Shown: piece by piece, positions 25,199 through 33,342 of the stretch
Layout of the letters: each line of letters opens with the position of its first letter
How positions within the stretch are numbered: the stretch's first letter is position 1
Assembly (NCBI GenBank): GCA_937907205.1
Contig: CALESE010000108.1
Coordinates: forward strand, 1-41,712
Origin: an uncultured Romboutsia sp.
GTDB lineage: Bacteria > Bacillota > Clostridia > Peptostreptococcales > Peptostreptococcaceae
Direction: 5' to 3'
DNA length: 41,712 bases
The notes under the pieces: model-generated
Databases searched by the model: none
Told to the model about the DNA's origin: nothing
Seen by the model: the letters and a program-made list of their open reading frames with translations, nothing else
Program-made: the position numbers and the translations under genes

Positions 25199-25799
25199 CC
25201 TAAACTTTCAAGTTGAGAATATGCTTCCTCTTCAGTATCTAATGTTATTCCTTTTTTTACATCATCTTGAATTGAAGATGGTAATCTATTCTTATTTCAG
25301 TTTTCTCAATTAGTTCTTTACTACCATCATCTCCATATTTATAAAGTGCTAAATATTCATTGTCTAATTCCAAAGAATATTTATTAAATTTTGATATATC
25401 TGTATTATTTTGTTCATCTACTTTTTCACTCAGTACAATTTCATACTTGCTTACACTTTCTACATCTCTATCTGGATATTTATCATTTAAATATGCTATT
25501 ATTTCTTTTTCTGTCATATCTAGTAATTCTTCATCTACTGTTCCTATCATTACCGGTAATTCATTTGATTTACTTTCACCTGAATTTTTTTTATGTAACC
25601 AAATTTCACAATCTTTGCTTAATCCAAACACTTCTTTTATGTTTTCTTTTTTATTTGTTTGTGCCTTAGATACTTCCTCTGGCTTCTTTTCATTATTTAT
25701 ACTTTTGAATCCTAAATAAATTCCACCGCTTAAAACAGCAACTCCAACTAAAATCATTACTGGTATTCTCCAAGGAAATGGTTCTTTTCTTTCAAACAT
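25192..25799 (-). pseudogene. BofC C-terminal-domain-like membrane protein, frameshifted near its end
   Basis: The uninterrupted frame (25257-25799, 180 residues) has an N-terminal anchor (about 12-31), a linker, and a soluble region with MTEKEIIAYLNDKYPDRDV and YLALYKYGDDGSKELIEKTEIRI. It then ends in an odd tail and stop. In the next frame the sequence continues as LPSSIQDDVKKGITLDTEEE AYSQLESLGS to a stop at 25192. That stretch looks like the missing end of a BofC_C domain (the family ends with a ...GI....EEE...LE.L pattern). One base was apparently gained or lost around 25281-25300. BofC checks SpoIVB signalling in Bacillus sporulation. A sequencing error, or a real truncation that is still functional, cannot be excluded. 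RBS AAGGAGGT; located upstream of ruvC. Confidence 0.6.
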
Positions 25800-25956
25800 A
25801 AATGTACCTCCTTCTACGTAAACTTTCTAATATATATTTTTTAATACATTTTAGGTAAAATTTAGGAAATATTTATATTTAGATTTTTATCCCATTTCAC
25901 TAATTTTATACATACTATAAAGTATCATTTTAATTTAGATTAAGGAGGTATTTACT

Positions 25957-26277
25957 GTGAGTTCATATGTAAAAATAATTTATGATAAAATCGAATTTTT
26001 AGAATTTAAACAAAATATACTTTTTTTAAAGCAACCACAACATAAAGCCTCTATATTTGCACAGCTTACTTTAGATGATTTTATAAATATTCGTAATTTG
26101 GCTAACGAAGTTGAAGTCATCGTATCTAGTGGCGAAAAATATGATTTTGATATTTTTGAAAAAGAACTTTTTAAAATTTGGTCACCAATTAGATCATATC
26201 CATATTCTACAACCTTAATTGCAAAAGCTCTTTTAAAAGAAGATACATTCAATTCGCTTTTTAAAAATTTTAATTGA
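25957..26277 (+). CDS. Conserved-looking small protein of unknown function
   Basis: A 106-residue soluble protein starting with GTG behind AAGGAGG (spacing 9). It is an alpha/beta-like sequence without signal peptide, membrane segment or cysteines: an N-terminal beta-rich part (VKIIYDKIEFLEFKQNILFL), then helices (LTLDDFINIRNLANEVEVIV) and a C-terminal helix-rich part with WSPIRSYPYSTTLIAKALL. I recognise no domain. It is transcribed divergently from the BofC-like gene. A CATACTATAA sequence at 25911-25920 resembles a sigma-E -10 element, a weak hint of sporulation control. Confidence 0.65.
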   Translation: MSSYVKIIYDKIEFLEFKQNILFLKQPQHKASIFAQLTLDDFINIRNLANEVEVIVSSGEKYDFDIFEKELFKIWSPIRSYPYSTTLIAKALLKEDTFNSLFKNFN

Positions 26278-26381
26278 TTAAAATAAAATTTTATTAACCT
26301 TTAATTTTTATAATAGATATATTTTATACCCAAAATGGAAATACTTCTTAGTAAGTAATATTTTATTAGGAGGTATTTTTT

Positions 26382-26705
26382 ATGGATAAAATAAGTTGTA
26401 ATGTAATCAATTGTTCCCATAACTCTAATTCTATTTGCTATGCAGATAAAGTAATTATTAATGGTAATGGTTCTCATGAAAGTGAAAATACATGCTGTAG
26501 TTCATTCTTAGATGTTGAGCATTATAGCAAATTAACTAATAATAAACATGGTGGAGGCCCTTGTTCATATCTAGGATGTAATGTTCATACATGTTCTTAT
26601 AATACTGGAGAGGCATGTGCCCTTAATAGTATAGCTGTTGATAAAAATTCACCTGAAGCTAAATTATATTCTGAAACTTATTGCACAAGTTTTAAAGTTA
26701 AGTAA
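26382..26705 (+). CDS. Cys-rich protein with two DUF1540 domains
   Basis: A 107-residue protein with two copies of the DUF1540 pattern. The first is CNVINCSHNSNSICYADKV with CCSSF about 20 residues later (residues 5-47); the second is CNVHTCSYNTGEACALNSIA ending in TYCTSF (about 66-105). In each copy four or more cysteines are spaced as in metal-binding or cross-linked small proteins. DUF1540 proteins are common in spore formers and lack a known role. Strong RBS AGGAGGT. Ends in a convergent terminator with the MBL lipoprotein gene. Confidence 0.8.
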   Translation: MDKISCNVINCSHNSNSICYADKVIINGNGSHESENTCCSSFLDVEHYSKLTNNKHGGGPCSYLGCNVHTCSYNTGEACALNSIAVDKNSPEAKLYSETYCTSFKVK

Positions 26706-26711
26706 ATAAAA

Positions 26712-26737
26712 AAAGGTGCAAATAAATTTGCACCTTT
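26712..26737. terminator. Convergent terminator (DUF1540 gene / MBL lipoprotein gene)
   Basis: Perfect 12-bp arms AAAGGTGCAAAT (26712-26723) and mirror (26726-26737). The minus-strand tail has seven Ts, so it is strongest for the MBL gene, whose stop codon is at its edge. Confidence 0.85.
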
Positions 26738-27842
26738 AATAACATATACTACAAGGAGTTCTTTTACTTTCACTTATAGTACCTGATATTGCATTTTTCA
26801 TTCCTGAACATGTTGGATCACTATGATATTTTTTCCCATTTTTGCTCCAGTATACTATTTCTGAATTACTATCAGATTTGTTAGTATCTTTTATATCTTC
26901 ACTTGATAATATATTTGTATCATAACTTACGTATTTATTATTGTTATTTTTATTTCCTTTTGAATTAACTCCTGGATTGTAACTTCCGGCCTTACAATTT
27001 GTGCTTATCCCATTTCCACTTGAAGAAAATATTATATCTTTACACTCATCACTTCTATGAACTTCTATTTGCTTTTCTTTTAATAATTCAACTGTTTCTA
27101 CATGTGGATGACCATATTTATTATCATTACCTGCTAATATAACTGCATATTCTGGAGTTACTTTTTCTACAAAGGCTCTAGTTGTACTACTATGTGAACC
27201 ATGATGTCCTACTTTTAATAAATCAACATCTCCTGGATTTATACTTTTTTCTATTTCCGCTTCTGCATCTCCCATTAATAATACTTTATCATTTCCATTA
27301 GTATATAATAATACTATCGAATTATTATTTGGGTCTTCTGAGTTTGCAACTGATAAAACTTTAAATGTTGAATCAGATAATTTAAACTCACTATTTAAAA
27401 GCGGAACACTTGGATTTAAACCTTTATCTGTTGCTGATAATATAAAGTCTCTATATGATTTAGTATTTGCATCCCCATTACTTACATATAAATTTTTTAC
27501 TTTTATATTGTCTATAACAGCATCTAGACCTCCTATATGGTCAGCATGTGGATGCGTTGCAAATACATACTCTAATTCTTTAATTCCTTGACTTTTTAGA
27601 TAAGATACTACTAATTTTTCATCATCATTATCTCCACCATCAATAAGTGCAGCCTTATTATCCTTTATTATAAGTATTGAATCTGAATTTCCAGTATTAA
27701 TAAAATGTATCTTTGCTTCAGATACAGAATTATTATAATTAGATATATTTTGTGGACTTTCTTTTGATGTACATCCTACTTGTGTATATCCTAGAAATAA
27801 AACTAATGCTAAAATATATATTTTCTTAAATATGTTATTCAT
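26736..27842 (-). CDS. ComEC-like metallo-beta-lactamase-fold lipoprotein
   Basis: A 368-residue exported protein. A lipoprotein signal (hydrophobic core, then GYTQVGC with the lipid Cys at 24) is followed by an MBL domain at about 40-285 like the C-terminal domain of ComEC: IHFINTGNSDSILI, metal motif THPHADHIGGLD (about 119-130), LMGDAEAE, and KVGHHGSHSST with GHPHVET. After a low-complexity Asn/Lys/Ser linker (about 290-330) comes a C-terminal motif of about 40 residues, VYWSKNGKKYHSDPTCSGM then CSICY, with conserved Cys and His. This tail is often appended to secreted clostridial nucleases or hydrolases. It is possibly an extracellular nuclease or phosphodiesterase; the substrate is unproven. 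Confidence 0.8.
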   Translation of the reverse strand: MNNIFKKIYILALVLFLGYTQVGCTSKESPQNISNYNNSVSEAKIHFINTGNSDSILIIKDNKAALIDGGDNDDEKLVVSYLKSQGIKELEYVFATHPHADHIGGLDAVIDNIKVKNLYVSNGDANTKSYRDFILSATDKGLNPSVPLLNSEFKLSDSTFKVLSVANSEDPNNNSIVLLYTNGNDKVLLMGDAEAEIEKSINPGDVDLLKVGHHGSHSSTTRAFVEKVTPEYAVILAGNDNKYGHPHVETVELLKEKQIEVHRSDECKDIIFSSSGNGISTNCKAGSYNPGVNSKGNKNNNNKYVSYDTNILSSEDIKDTNKSDSNSEIVYWSKNGKKYHSDPTCSGMKNAISGTISESKRTPCSICY

Positions 27843-27928
27843 ATTAAAATCTCCTCTCTATTTGTTGAAACTAATCTTTGAATATGTTACATATTCTAGC
27901 ATAATTTCACTTAATTTGTCTAATTTAT

Positions 27929-27968
27929 AAAAGCCTCTAAACTAACATATGTTAGTTTAGAGGCTTTT
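27929..27968 (-). terminator. Perfect 40-nt palindrome, terminator of pcp
   Basis: Arms of 20 nt, AAAAGCCTCTAAACTAACAT (27929-27948) and exact mirror, ending in TTTT. Placed 16 nt after the pcp stop codon. Confidence 0.8.
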
Positions 27969-27983
27969 TATCTATGTTTTTTA

Positions 27984-28625
27984 TTAGCAAATTTCTCCAC
28001 CTATAGTTTTTATATCTTCTTTGTATAAAGTACAAGCTTCTATTGCTAACTCTAATCCTTTAGCTATTTCTTCTAAAGACATAAATGGTGTATTTTTCTT
28101 ATCTATAACTTGAGAAGTCATGTAAGGTATGTGTATAAATCCACCCTTTATATTAGGATACTTCTTGTCAATCATGTATAATATTCCATACATTACATGA
28201 TTGCAAACAAATGTACCAGCTGTATTTGATACTGTAGCAGGTATTTTGTTGTCATTCATATGCTTTACCATAGCTTTTATTGGTAAATTAGAGAAGTATG
28301 CAGCTTGTCCATCTTCTTTTATTATTTTGTCAATTGGTTGATTTCCTTCATTATCTTTTATTCTAAAGTCATCTATGTTTATAGCAACTCTCTCTGGAGT
28401 TATGTCAAATCTACCTCCAGCTTGACCTACAGATATTACTATATCTGGGTTGTGAGTTTCTATAGCTTCTTCTATAGACTTAACTGATTTAGTATGAACT
28501 GTTGGTATAGTTATTTTTATAACTTCAGCTCCATTTATGTTATCACTAACAAGTTTTACAGCCTCTTGAGCTGGATTTATTGGTTCTCCACCAAATGGAT
28601 CAAACCCTGTTAATAAAATCTTCAT
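27984..28625 (-). CDS. pcp: Pyrrolidone-carboxylate peptidase
   Basis: A 213-residue cytosolic C15 cysteine peptidase that removes N-terminal pyroglutamate from peptides. The N-terminal signature is LLTGFDPFGGEPINPA (about 3-18). The catalytic triad candidates are Glu in TPERVAIN (about 78), Cys in GTFVCNHV (about 142) and His in FIHIPY (about 165). Length is standard. RBS AGGAGGA. It follows the DUF969/DUF979 permease pair on the same strand, an association I recall from other Firmicutes and one that suggests the permease brings in the peptide or pyroglutamate. Confidence 0.95.
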   Translation of the reverse strand: MKILLTGFDPFGGEPINPAQEAVKLVSDNINGAEVIKITIPTVHTKSVKSIEEAIETHNPDIVISVGQAGGRFDITPERVAINIDDFRIKDNEGNQPIDKIIKEDGQAAYFSNLPIKAMVKHMNDNKIPATVSNTAGTFVCNHVMYGILYMIDKKYPNIKGGFIHIPYMTSQVIDKKNTPFMSLEEIAKGLELAIEACTLYKEDIKTIGGEIC

Positions 28626-28661
28626 TGTATTTCCTCCTATAAAAATTACCTATATTTATAA

Positions 28662-29591
28662 TTAAAATCCTAAAGTGTACATAAGAACTATATGAACCAC
28701 TAATAAAATTAAAGCTAAAGGTGCTTGTACTTTTATTACTGCATTTTTATCTTTAAGTTCTAATAATGCTGCTGGTAATACATTGAAGTTTGCAGCCATT
28801 GGAGTTAAGAATGTTCCACAGTATCCAGCTGTTAAAGCAAGTAATGAACATACTACTGGGTCTCCACCTTGAGCAAATACAAATGGTATACCTACACCAA
28901 CTGTTATAACAGAAAATGCTGCATATGCATTACCCATAATAGCTGTAAATAATGCCATACCTACACAATAAGCTATAACTCCTATTAATATGTTTTCTTG
29001 TGGTATAACACCTGATATTATAGATGATATTTTATCTCCTACACCAGCCACAGTAAATAATGCACCTAAAGATGCTAGTAATTGAGGAAGTATTGTGAAT
29101 GACCCCATAGCTTGGTACATTCTGTTACTATCTTCAAGAAACTCTGCCGGCTTAGCCTTAGTTATTGCAAATGTCATTAATAATGATACAGTTGAAGATA
29201 TACCTATTGCTACTGTTCCTGAAAGTTCAGTAAATTGAGCTATAAGCATAGCTATTATAGCTATTAATAATGAAGGTATAAATATTTTTAAACCTAATTT
29301 TTCTTCTTTTAAATTTGTAAATGTTTCATCTAATTGTTTTAATGTTCCTATATTTATTTGTTTAGTTGCTGATAATACTGCTATAACAACCACTAATATT
29401 CCTACTATTGTATTTGGTATTAATTTACCAAATATAAATACTACTGCTAATATTCCCCAAAATACTGATGTTCCTATTCTAGTTTTGTGATTTATATCTT
29501 TTAATGTGAATATCATTGTTATTCCCATGTATAGTCCTAACATTATGTAGAACAGTTCTAATAAACTGTTTGAAAGTTGTGCCATATCCAT
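28662..29591 (-). CDS. DUF979 membrane protein (permease subunit beside pcp)
   Basis: A 309-residue protein with nine to ten membrane segments. Typical DUF979 features are the start LLELFYIMLGLYMG, the middle AQFTELSGTVAIGI, and MGNAYAAFSVITVGVGIPF followed by FLTPMAANFNVLPAALLELKD. The family always pairs with DUF969, and the pair probably forms one transporter. The ATG at 29591 is used: AGGAGGT is 10 nt upstream and overlaps the end of the DUF969 gene, so it is coupled to that gene. An upstream in-frame GTG at 29603 would bury the ribosome site. Confidence 0.85.
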   Translation of the reverse strand: MDMAQLSNSLLELFYIMLGLYMGITMIFTLKDINHKTRIGTSVFWGILAVVFIFGKLIPNTIVGILVVVIAVLSATKQINIGTLKQLDETFTNLKEEKLGLKIFIPSLLIAIIAMLIAQFTELSGTVAIGISSTVSLLMTFAITKAKPAEFLEDSNRMYQAMGSFTILPQLLASLGALFTVAGVGDKISSIISGVIPQENILIGVIAYCVGMALFTAIMGNAYAAFSVITVGVGIPFVFAQGGDPVVCSLLALTAGYCGTFLTPMAANFNVLPAALLELKDKNAVIKVQAPLALILLVVHIVLMYTLGF

Positions 29592-29592
29592 A

Positions 29593-30138
29593 TTATTTCG
29601 CACCTCCTACATTGTTATTTCTAGAAGCATATTTCTTCTTTAATCTCTTATCTAATAACATATTTTGTATCGCCCATATAACAAGTGATATAATAGCCAC
29701 AGGTATAGCAGCTTTATTAAGTTGAAGTGGATCAACTATTATTCCTTGAGCTTCTAATGTAGATACTATTAAAAGTATACCTGCGTTTGCAAGAAATAAA
29801 TTTTGAGCACAGAAATTACCAATGTTGTCAGAAGCTGCTGAATGAGCTTTTATTGTATCTAAATCTTCCTCATCTAATTCTCCATATTTAGCAACAGGTG
29901 CTCCTTCAGCCATTGAACTTACAAGAGGTCTAACAAACTGCGGATGTCCTCCAAGAGTAACCCCCATAGCTATTGTAGCTTCTCTTATAAATGTGTATCC
30001 ACTTAAAAGTATACCTGTCGATAAACCGTTTACCTGCTTGATAAGCATGATTGCTTTAGCTTTTAATCCATATCTTTCACACAAACCTATTATCGGTATA
30101 GTAAGCATGAATAAACAAGTTGTTTTCTCCTCTCTCAA
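29593..30138 (-). pseudogene. DUF969 membrane protein with its 5' end missing
   Basis: The frame reads 181 residues, but DUF969 proteins are about 230. The match begins at FMLTIPIIGLCERYGLKAKA, which in relatives comes after about 55 residues with two membrane helices. Upstream of it no frame encodes those residues. A good ribosome site (GAGGAG) with a TTG 8 nt later sits just in front, but that TTG is out of frame with the DUF969 reading frame. The pattern suggests a deletion of about 150 nt that joined the translation start to the middle of the gene. The next in-frame ATG (30108) is 18 nt from the ribosome site, so some translation is conceivable. The rest, including SAASDNIGNFCAQNLFLANAG, is intact. 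Confidence 0.55.
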
Positions 30139-30471
30139 ACTTTATTTAGTTAGTTTTTTCGTGTTAATTATATAACTATGATTTTAAAAAATAAATATTA
30201 TTCGACATATTTTATAAAAATTTGTATTTTTTTGAATTAAATTACAATTTTAAATCAATATTAATTATACATTAAGACCTATACTTTTCTGTCTTCTTAC
30301 ACAAACAAATAAAAACACCTCCAATTATTCAGTATAAATTTCTCTATACATAATAATTGAAGGTGTTTTTATTTATATTAACATCTAAACATACTTTCTT
30401 ACATTTTCATTATAAAATATAAATTATTTATCATAATGCTCATAATTTTTCTAATATTTTCAAATCAGAAA
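30139..30471 (-). other. Intergenic region between yebC-like and DUF969 genes
   Basis: In 333 nt I see one long inverted repeat (30307-30374), listed separately, and otherwise AT-rich sequence with no frame of interest. The promoter of the permease-pcp unit should lie at 30150-30300 but no convincing -35/-10 pair stands out. Confidence 0.5.
30307..30374 (-). terminator. Long hairpin terminator after the YebC-family gene
   Basis: Arms of 23 nt (30307-30329 and 30352-30374), core AATAAAAACACCT, pair with one wobble around a 22-nt loop that itself contains GTATA/TATAC. T-runs flank the stem on both strands. Probably the terminator of the 30472-31194 gene, about 100 nt past its stop. Confidence 0.65.
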
Positions 30472-31194
30472 CTATTCAGCTATTTCCCAGTTATGGTAAA
30501 CATTTTGAACATCGTCATCGTCTTCAAGCATATCTATTAATTTATTCATATTTTTTAATTGTTCTTCTTCAGTTAATGCTGTAGTAGTTTGAGGTATCAT
30601 TTTTACTTCTGAAGATATAAACTCATATCCTTTTTCCTGTAATGCATCTCTAACTGCTGCAAAATCTTCTGGTGATGTTACTACTTCGTATCCATCTTCT
30701 TCAGTTATAAAGTCTTCTGCTCCAGCCTCTAAAGCTATTTCCATTAACTCTTCTTCATCTACATTATCATTAGCTTCTATTAATATTTGACCTTTGTTAT
30801 CGAACATAAATGATACACATCCACTAGTTCCTAAGTTACCACCATTTTTATCAAAGAAGTATCTTACATTACCAGCTGTTCTATTTTTATTATCCGTTAA
30901 AGCTTCTACTATAACTGCAACTCCACCTGGTCCATATCCTTCATAAACTATAGTTTCATAGTTTTCGTTGGCTCCACCACCAGCTCCTTTAGCTATAGCT
31001 CTGTCTATATTATCATTTGGCATATTATCTGCTTTAGCCTTTTCTATAGCTGTTTTTAATGCTGCATTGTATTCTGGATCTGCTCCTCCATCCTTAGCTG
31101 CAACCGCTATAGCTCTAGCATGCTTAGTAAATACTTTTGCCCTTTTAGAATCTTGTTTACCTTTTCTATTGATTATGTTTCCTATACGTCCCAT
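30472..31194 (-). CDS. YebC/TACO1-family protein
   Basis: A 240-residue protein of the YebC/PmpR family. The N-terminal signature is GRIGNIINRKGKQDSKRAKVFTKH (residues 2-25), the mid-region DNIDRAIAKGAGG (about 55-67) and YEGYGPGGVAVIVEALTDNKNRTA. The family includes transcription regulators and, by newer work, factors that help ribosomes through proline-rich or stalling sequences. The ATG at 31194 is chosen because AAGGAGT precedes it by 7 nt; the frame is open 23 codons further but without family similarity. Monocistronic, after nadE. Confidence 0.93.
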   Translation of the reverse strand: MGRIGNIINRKGKQDSKRAKVFTKHARAIAVAAKDGGADPEYNAALKTAIEKAKADNMPNDNIDRAIAKGAGGGANENYETIVYEGYGPGGVAVIVEALTDNKNRTAGNVRYFFDKNGGNLGTSGCVSFMFDNKGQILIEANDNVDEEELMEIALEAGAEDFITEEDGYEVVTSPEDFAAVRDALQEKGYEFISSEVKMIPQTTTALTEEEQLKNMNKLIDMLEDDDDVQNVYHNWEIAE

Positions 31195-31323
31195 AATTCC
31201 ACTCCTTAATACGTATAATTGTTTTATATATCTACATGAATATATTTTTACAAATATACCCATTCCATATATTATAAATTACTTTTACTCGTAAATTTTA
31301 GCACAAATATTAATTTTAGTAAA

Positions 31324-32076
31324 TTAGAACTTAGGTGGCTTCGGTGCTACATGTCTTTTATGTTCGCTTATTCTATGAAGCCTTTCTATTATCTCTTGAT
31401 CTTTTTTAGGAACTAAATCAAGTTTTCCTTCTACTACATTATCTATCATTTCATAAGTAGTTCCCATTTCTTTTTCATCAGTTTGGCCTTCCCAAAGACC
31501 TGCTGATGGAGCTCTATTTATTATATCTTCATGTATTCCTAAAACTTTAGCCCATTCATACACTTCTCTTTTAGTGATATTAGCTATCGGAACTAAATCT
31601 ACGCCTCCATCACCATACTTAGTAAAATAACCTGTATGCATTTCTGCTGCATTATCAGTTCCAACTACTAAATATCCTAGGTTGTTAGCTACTGTATACA
31701 CTGTACTCATTCTTATTCTAGCTCTTAGATTTGCATCACTTATTCTTAAATAATCTTCTTTATATAAATTTTTATATTTTAATTGATCCATAACAGTATT
31801 TAATACTAAATCTTGAGCTTGTGTTAAATCTAAATCTATGTATTCTATATTGCATCCATTTATAACTTTAAGAGCATCCTCCCTATCCTTAGGATTGCTT
31901 TTTATACTCATTATTACTCCTATTGAGTTATCTGGAAATGCTTTTTTTATAAGATAGCAAACTACGGCTGAATCTATTCCCCCAGATACTCCAACTACTA
32001 GACCTTTACAATTTGCTTCTTTTACTTTTTCTCTTAACCAATCTACAGTTTTTTCTATTTTTAAACTTATATCCAT
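31324..32076 (-). CDS. nadE: NAD+ synthetase, ammonia-type
   Basis: A 250-residue N-type ATP pyrophosphatase that amidates deamido-NAD. The PP-loop SGGIDSAVVCYL lies at about 30-41, the NaAD-binding region RIRMSTVYTVAN at about 115-126 and VGTDNAAEMHTGYFTKYGDG at about 137-156. No glutaminase domain is present, so it uses free ammonia. Length is normal. RBS AGGAGAT. Confidence 0.95.
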   Translation of the reverse strand: MDISLKIEKTVDWLREKVKEANCKGLVVGVSGGIDSAVVCYLIKKAFPDNSIGVIMSIKSNPKDREDALKVINGCNIEYIDLDLTQAQDLVLNTVMDQLKYKNLYKEDYLRISDANLRARIRMSTVYTVANNLGYLVVGTDNAAEMHTGYFTKYGDGGVDLVPIANITKREVYEWAKVLGIHEDIINRAPSAGLWEGQTDEKEMGTTYEMIDNVVEGKLDLVPKKDQEIIERLHRISEHKRHVAPKPPKF

Positions 32077-32139
32077 ATTTATATCTCCTATACCATTTTT
32101 ACAATTTTCGTATAATTTTATTATATATTTATTTATAAA

Positions 32140-32199
32140 AAAAATCCATCTATACTAAGTTAATTTACAATAATCAACCCTTTGCATAGATGGATTTTT
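32140..32199 (-). terminator. Terminator of the ferredoxin gene
   Basis: Arms AAAAATCCATCTAT (32140-32153) and mirror (32186-32199) enclose a 32-nt loop; the minus-strand tail has a T-run. Located 4 nt after the ferredoxin stop. Confidence 0.75.
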
Positions 32200-32202
32200 A
32201 TA

Positions 32203-32391
32203 TTATTCTACTCTTATTGCATCAACTGGACAACTTTCTTCAGCTTCTTTTGCTGCATCTTCTGAATCAGATGGAACTTCCTCACATATTACATGCGATA
32301 AACCATCATCTTTCATATCAAATACATCCGGTGCTATACCTGGACATAATCCACATCCTATGCATGTATCATGATCAACATGTGCTTTCAT
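32203..32391 (-). CDS. Ferredoxin with a single [4Fe-4S] cluster
   Basis: A 62-residue acidic electron carrier. Cluster ligands are Cys10, Cys13 and Cys16 in CIGCGLC and Cys54 in SCPVDAI. The position that carries a further Cys in two-cluster ferredoxins is Ala20, so there is only one cluster; Cys36 is left over, where some monocluster ferredoxins hold half of a disulfide whose partner is absent here. RBS AGGAGGA. Stands alone with its own terminator. Confidence 0.92.
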   Translation of the reverse strand: MKAHVDHDTCIGCGLCPGIAPDVFDMKDDGLSHVICEEVPSDSEDAAKEAEESCPVDAIRVE

Positions 32392-32572
32392 AATAAAATC
32401 CTCCTACTTATAATTTATAGTGTTTTATACTATATAGTTTTAATAAAGACCCATTAAATATTATTACCATTAATTAAATATACATTCTAATTTTATAATT
32501 TAAAATATAAAATTAATTATATTTTAAATATATTTTTTTATTTTGCTAAAAATATATTTAGAGGGTGATTCT

Positions 32573-32941
32573 ATGAAAAAAAAGAAACTTAGTTTTAATA
32601 TAAAAAATACGCTTATTGGAAGTTTTACTGGATTTATTAATGGTATATTTGGTTCTGGAGGAGGAACACTTTTAGTTCCTATATTAAATAATATAGTTAA
32701 AATAGAAGAACATAAGTCTCACGCAACTGCTCTTGCAATAATAATCTTTTTAAGCTCAGCTAGTTCAATTATTTATATATCAAAAGGTACATATGATATT
32801 GGATTAACGTTCCAAGTAGCTTGCGGAAGTATTGTTGGTGGTATAGTTGGTGCTAAATTATTGAGCAAATTGACAGGAAAATTTCTTAGGATTTCTTTTG
32901 GGGTAATTATGATTATTGCAGCATTAAGGATGGTGTTTTAA
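32573..32941 (+). CDS. TauE/SafE-family permease, N-terminal half
   Basis: A 122-residue protein with four hydrophobic segments. The loop FINGIFGSGGGTLLVPIL (about 21-38) is the TauE/SafE repeat signature. Full-length TauE/SafE anion exporters (sulfite, sulfoacetate and related compounds) have two such repeats in one chain; here each is a separate gene and the two should form a heterodimer. ATG at 32573 follows GAGGGTGA by 5 nt; a longer frame starting upstream has no ribosome site. The stop overlaps the next start (TAATG). Confidence 0.85.
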   Translation: MKKKKLSFNIKNTLIGSFTGFINGIFGSGGGTLLVPILNNIVKIEEHKSHATALAIIIFLSSASSIIYISKGTYDIGLTFQVACGSIVGGIVGAKLLSKLTGKFLRISFGVIMIIAALRMVF

Positions 32942-33318
32942 TGTTTTTAGTAATTGTTGGTTTTATTTCTGGAATTATAGGTGGAATGGGAATGGGTGCT
33001 GGAACTATATTAATTCCAGCTCTTGTTCTTTTTGCTAACATTAATCCCAAATTAGCTCAGAGTATAAATTTAATTTCTTCTATTCCTATGACTATATTTG
33101 CACTTATGATTCATATAAAAAATAAAAATGTAGTATTTAAATTAGTAATACCAATTGCTTTATTTGGAGTAATAGGAGCTATATTTGGCTCTTTAGTCGC
33201 AAATTATATTTCTGAAGGAGTGTTAAGAAAAGGATTTGGTATATTCCTACTAATAATAGGATTAATCGAAATAAAAAAAGGTATTACATGTAAAGATAAA
33301 GGAATATTAAAAAAATAG
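32941..33318 (+). CDS. TauE/SafE-family permease, C-terminal half
   Basis: A 125-residue partner of the preceding gene, with four membrane segments and the second signature FISGIIGGMGMGAGTILIPAL (about 8-28). The proline/asparagine loop FANINPKLAQSINL matches the second half of the family. Overlap with the upstream stop is one base. The TAG stop lies within the stem of the terminator. The basic tail KDKGILKK is cytoplasmic. Substrate not predictable. Confidence 0.85.
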   Translation: MFLVIVGFISGIIGGMGMGAGTILIPALVLFANINPKLAQSINLISSIPMTIFALMIHIKNKNVVFKLVIPIALFGVIGAIFGSLVANYISEGVLRKGFGIFLLIIGLIEIKKGITCKDKGILKK

Positions 33319-33339
33319 GTAGTGTTACTACCTATTTTT
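33311..33339. terminator. Convergent terminator (TauE pair / IMPACT-family gene)
   Basis: Perfect 12-bp arms AAAAATAGGTAG (33311-33322) and mirror (33328-33339), 5-nt loop, A/T tails on both sides. Confidence 0.85.
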
Positions 33340-33342
33340 AAC

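Noticed and set aside
25980..26252. Minus-strand frame opposite the 106-residue gene
   Set aside because: No ribosome site on the minus strand, whereas the plus frame has AAGGAGG at a good distance.
31195..31263. Longer N-terminus for the YebC-family protein
   Set aside because: These 23 codons have no similarity to the family and would place the AAGGAGT ribosome site inside the gene.
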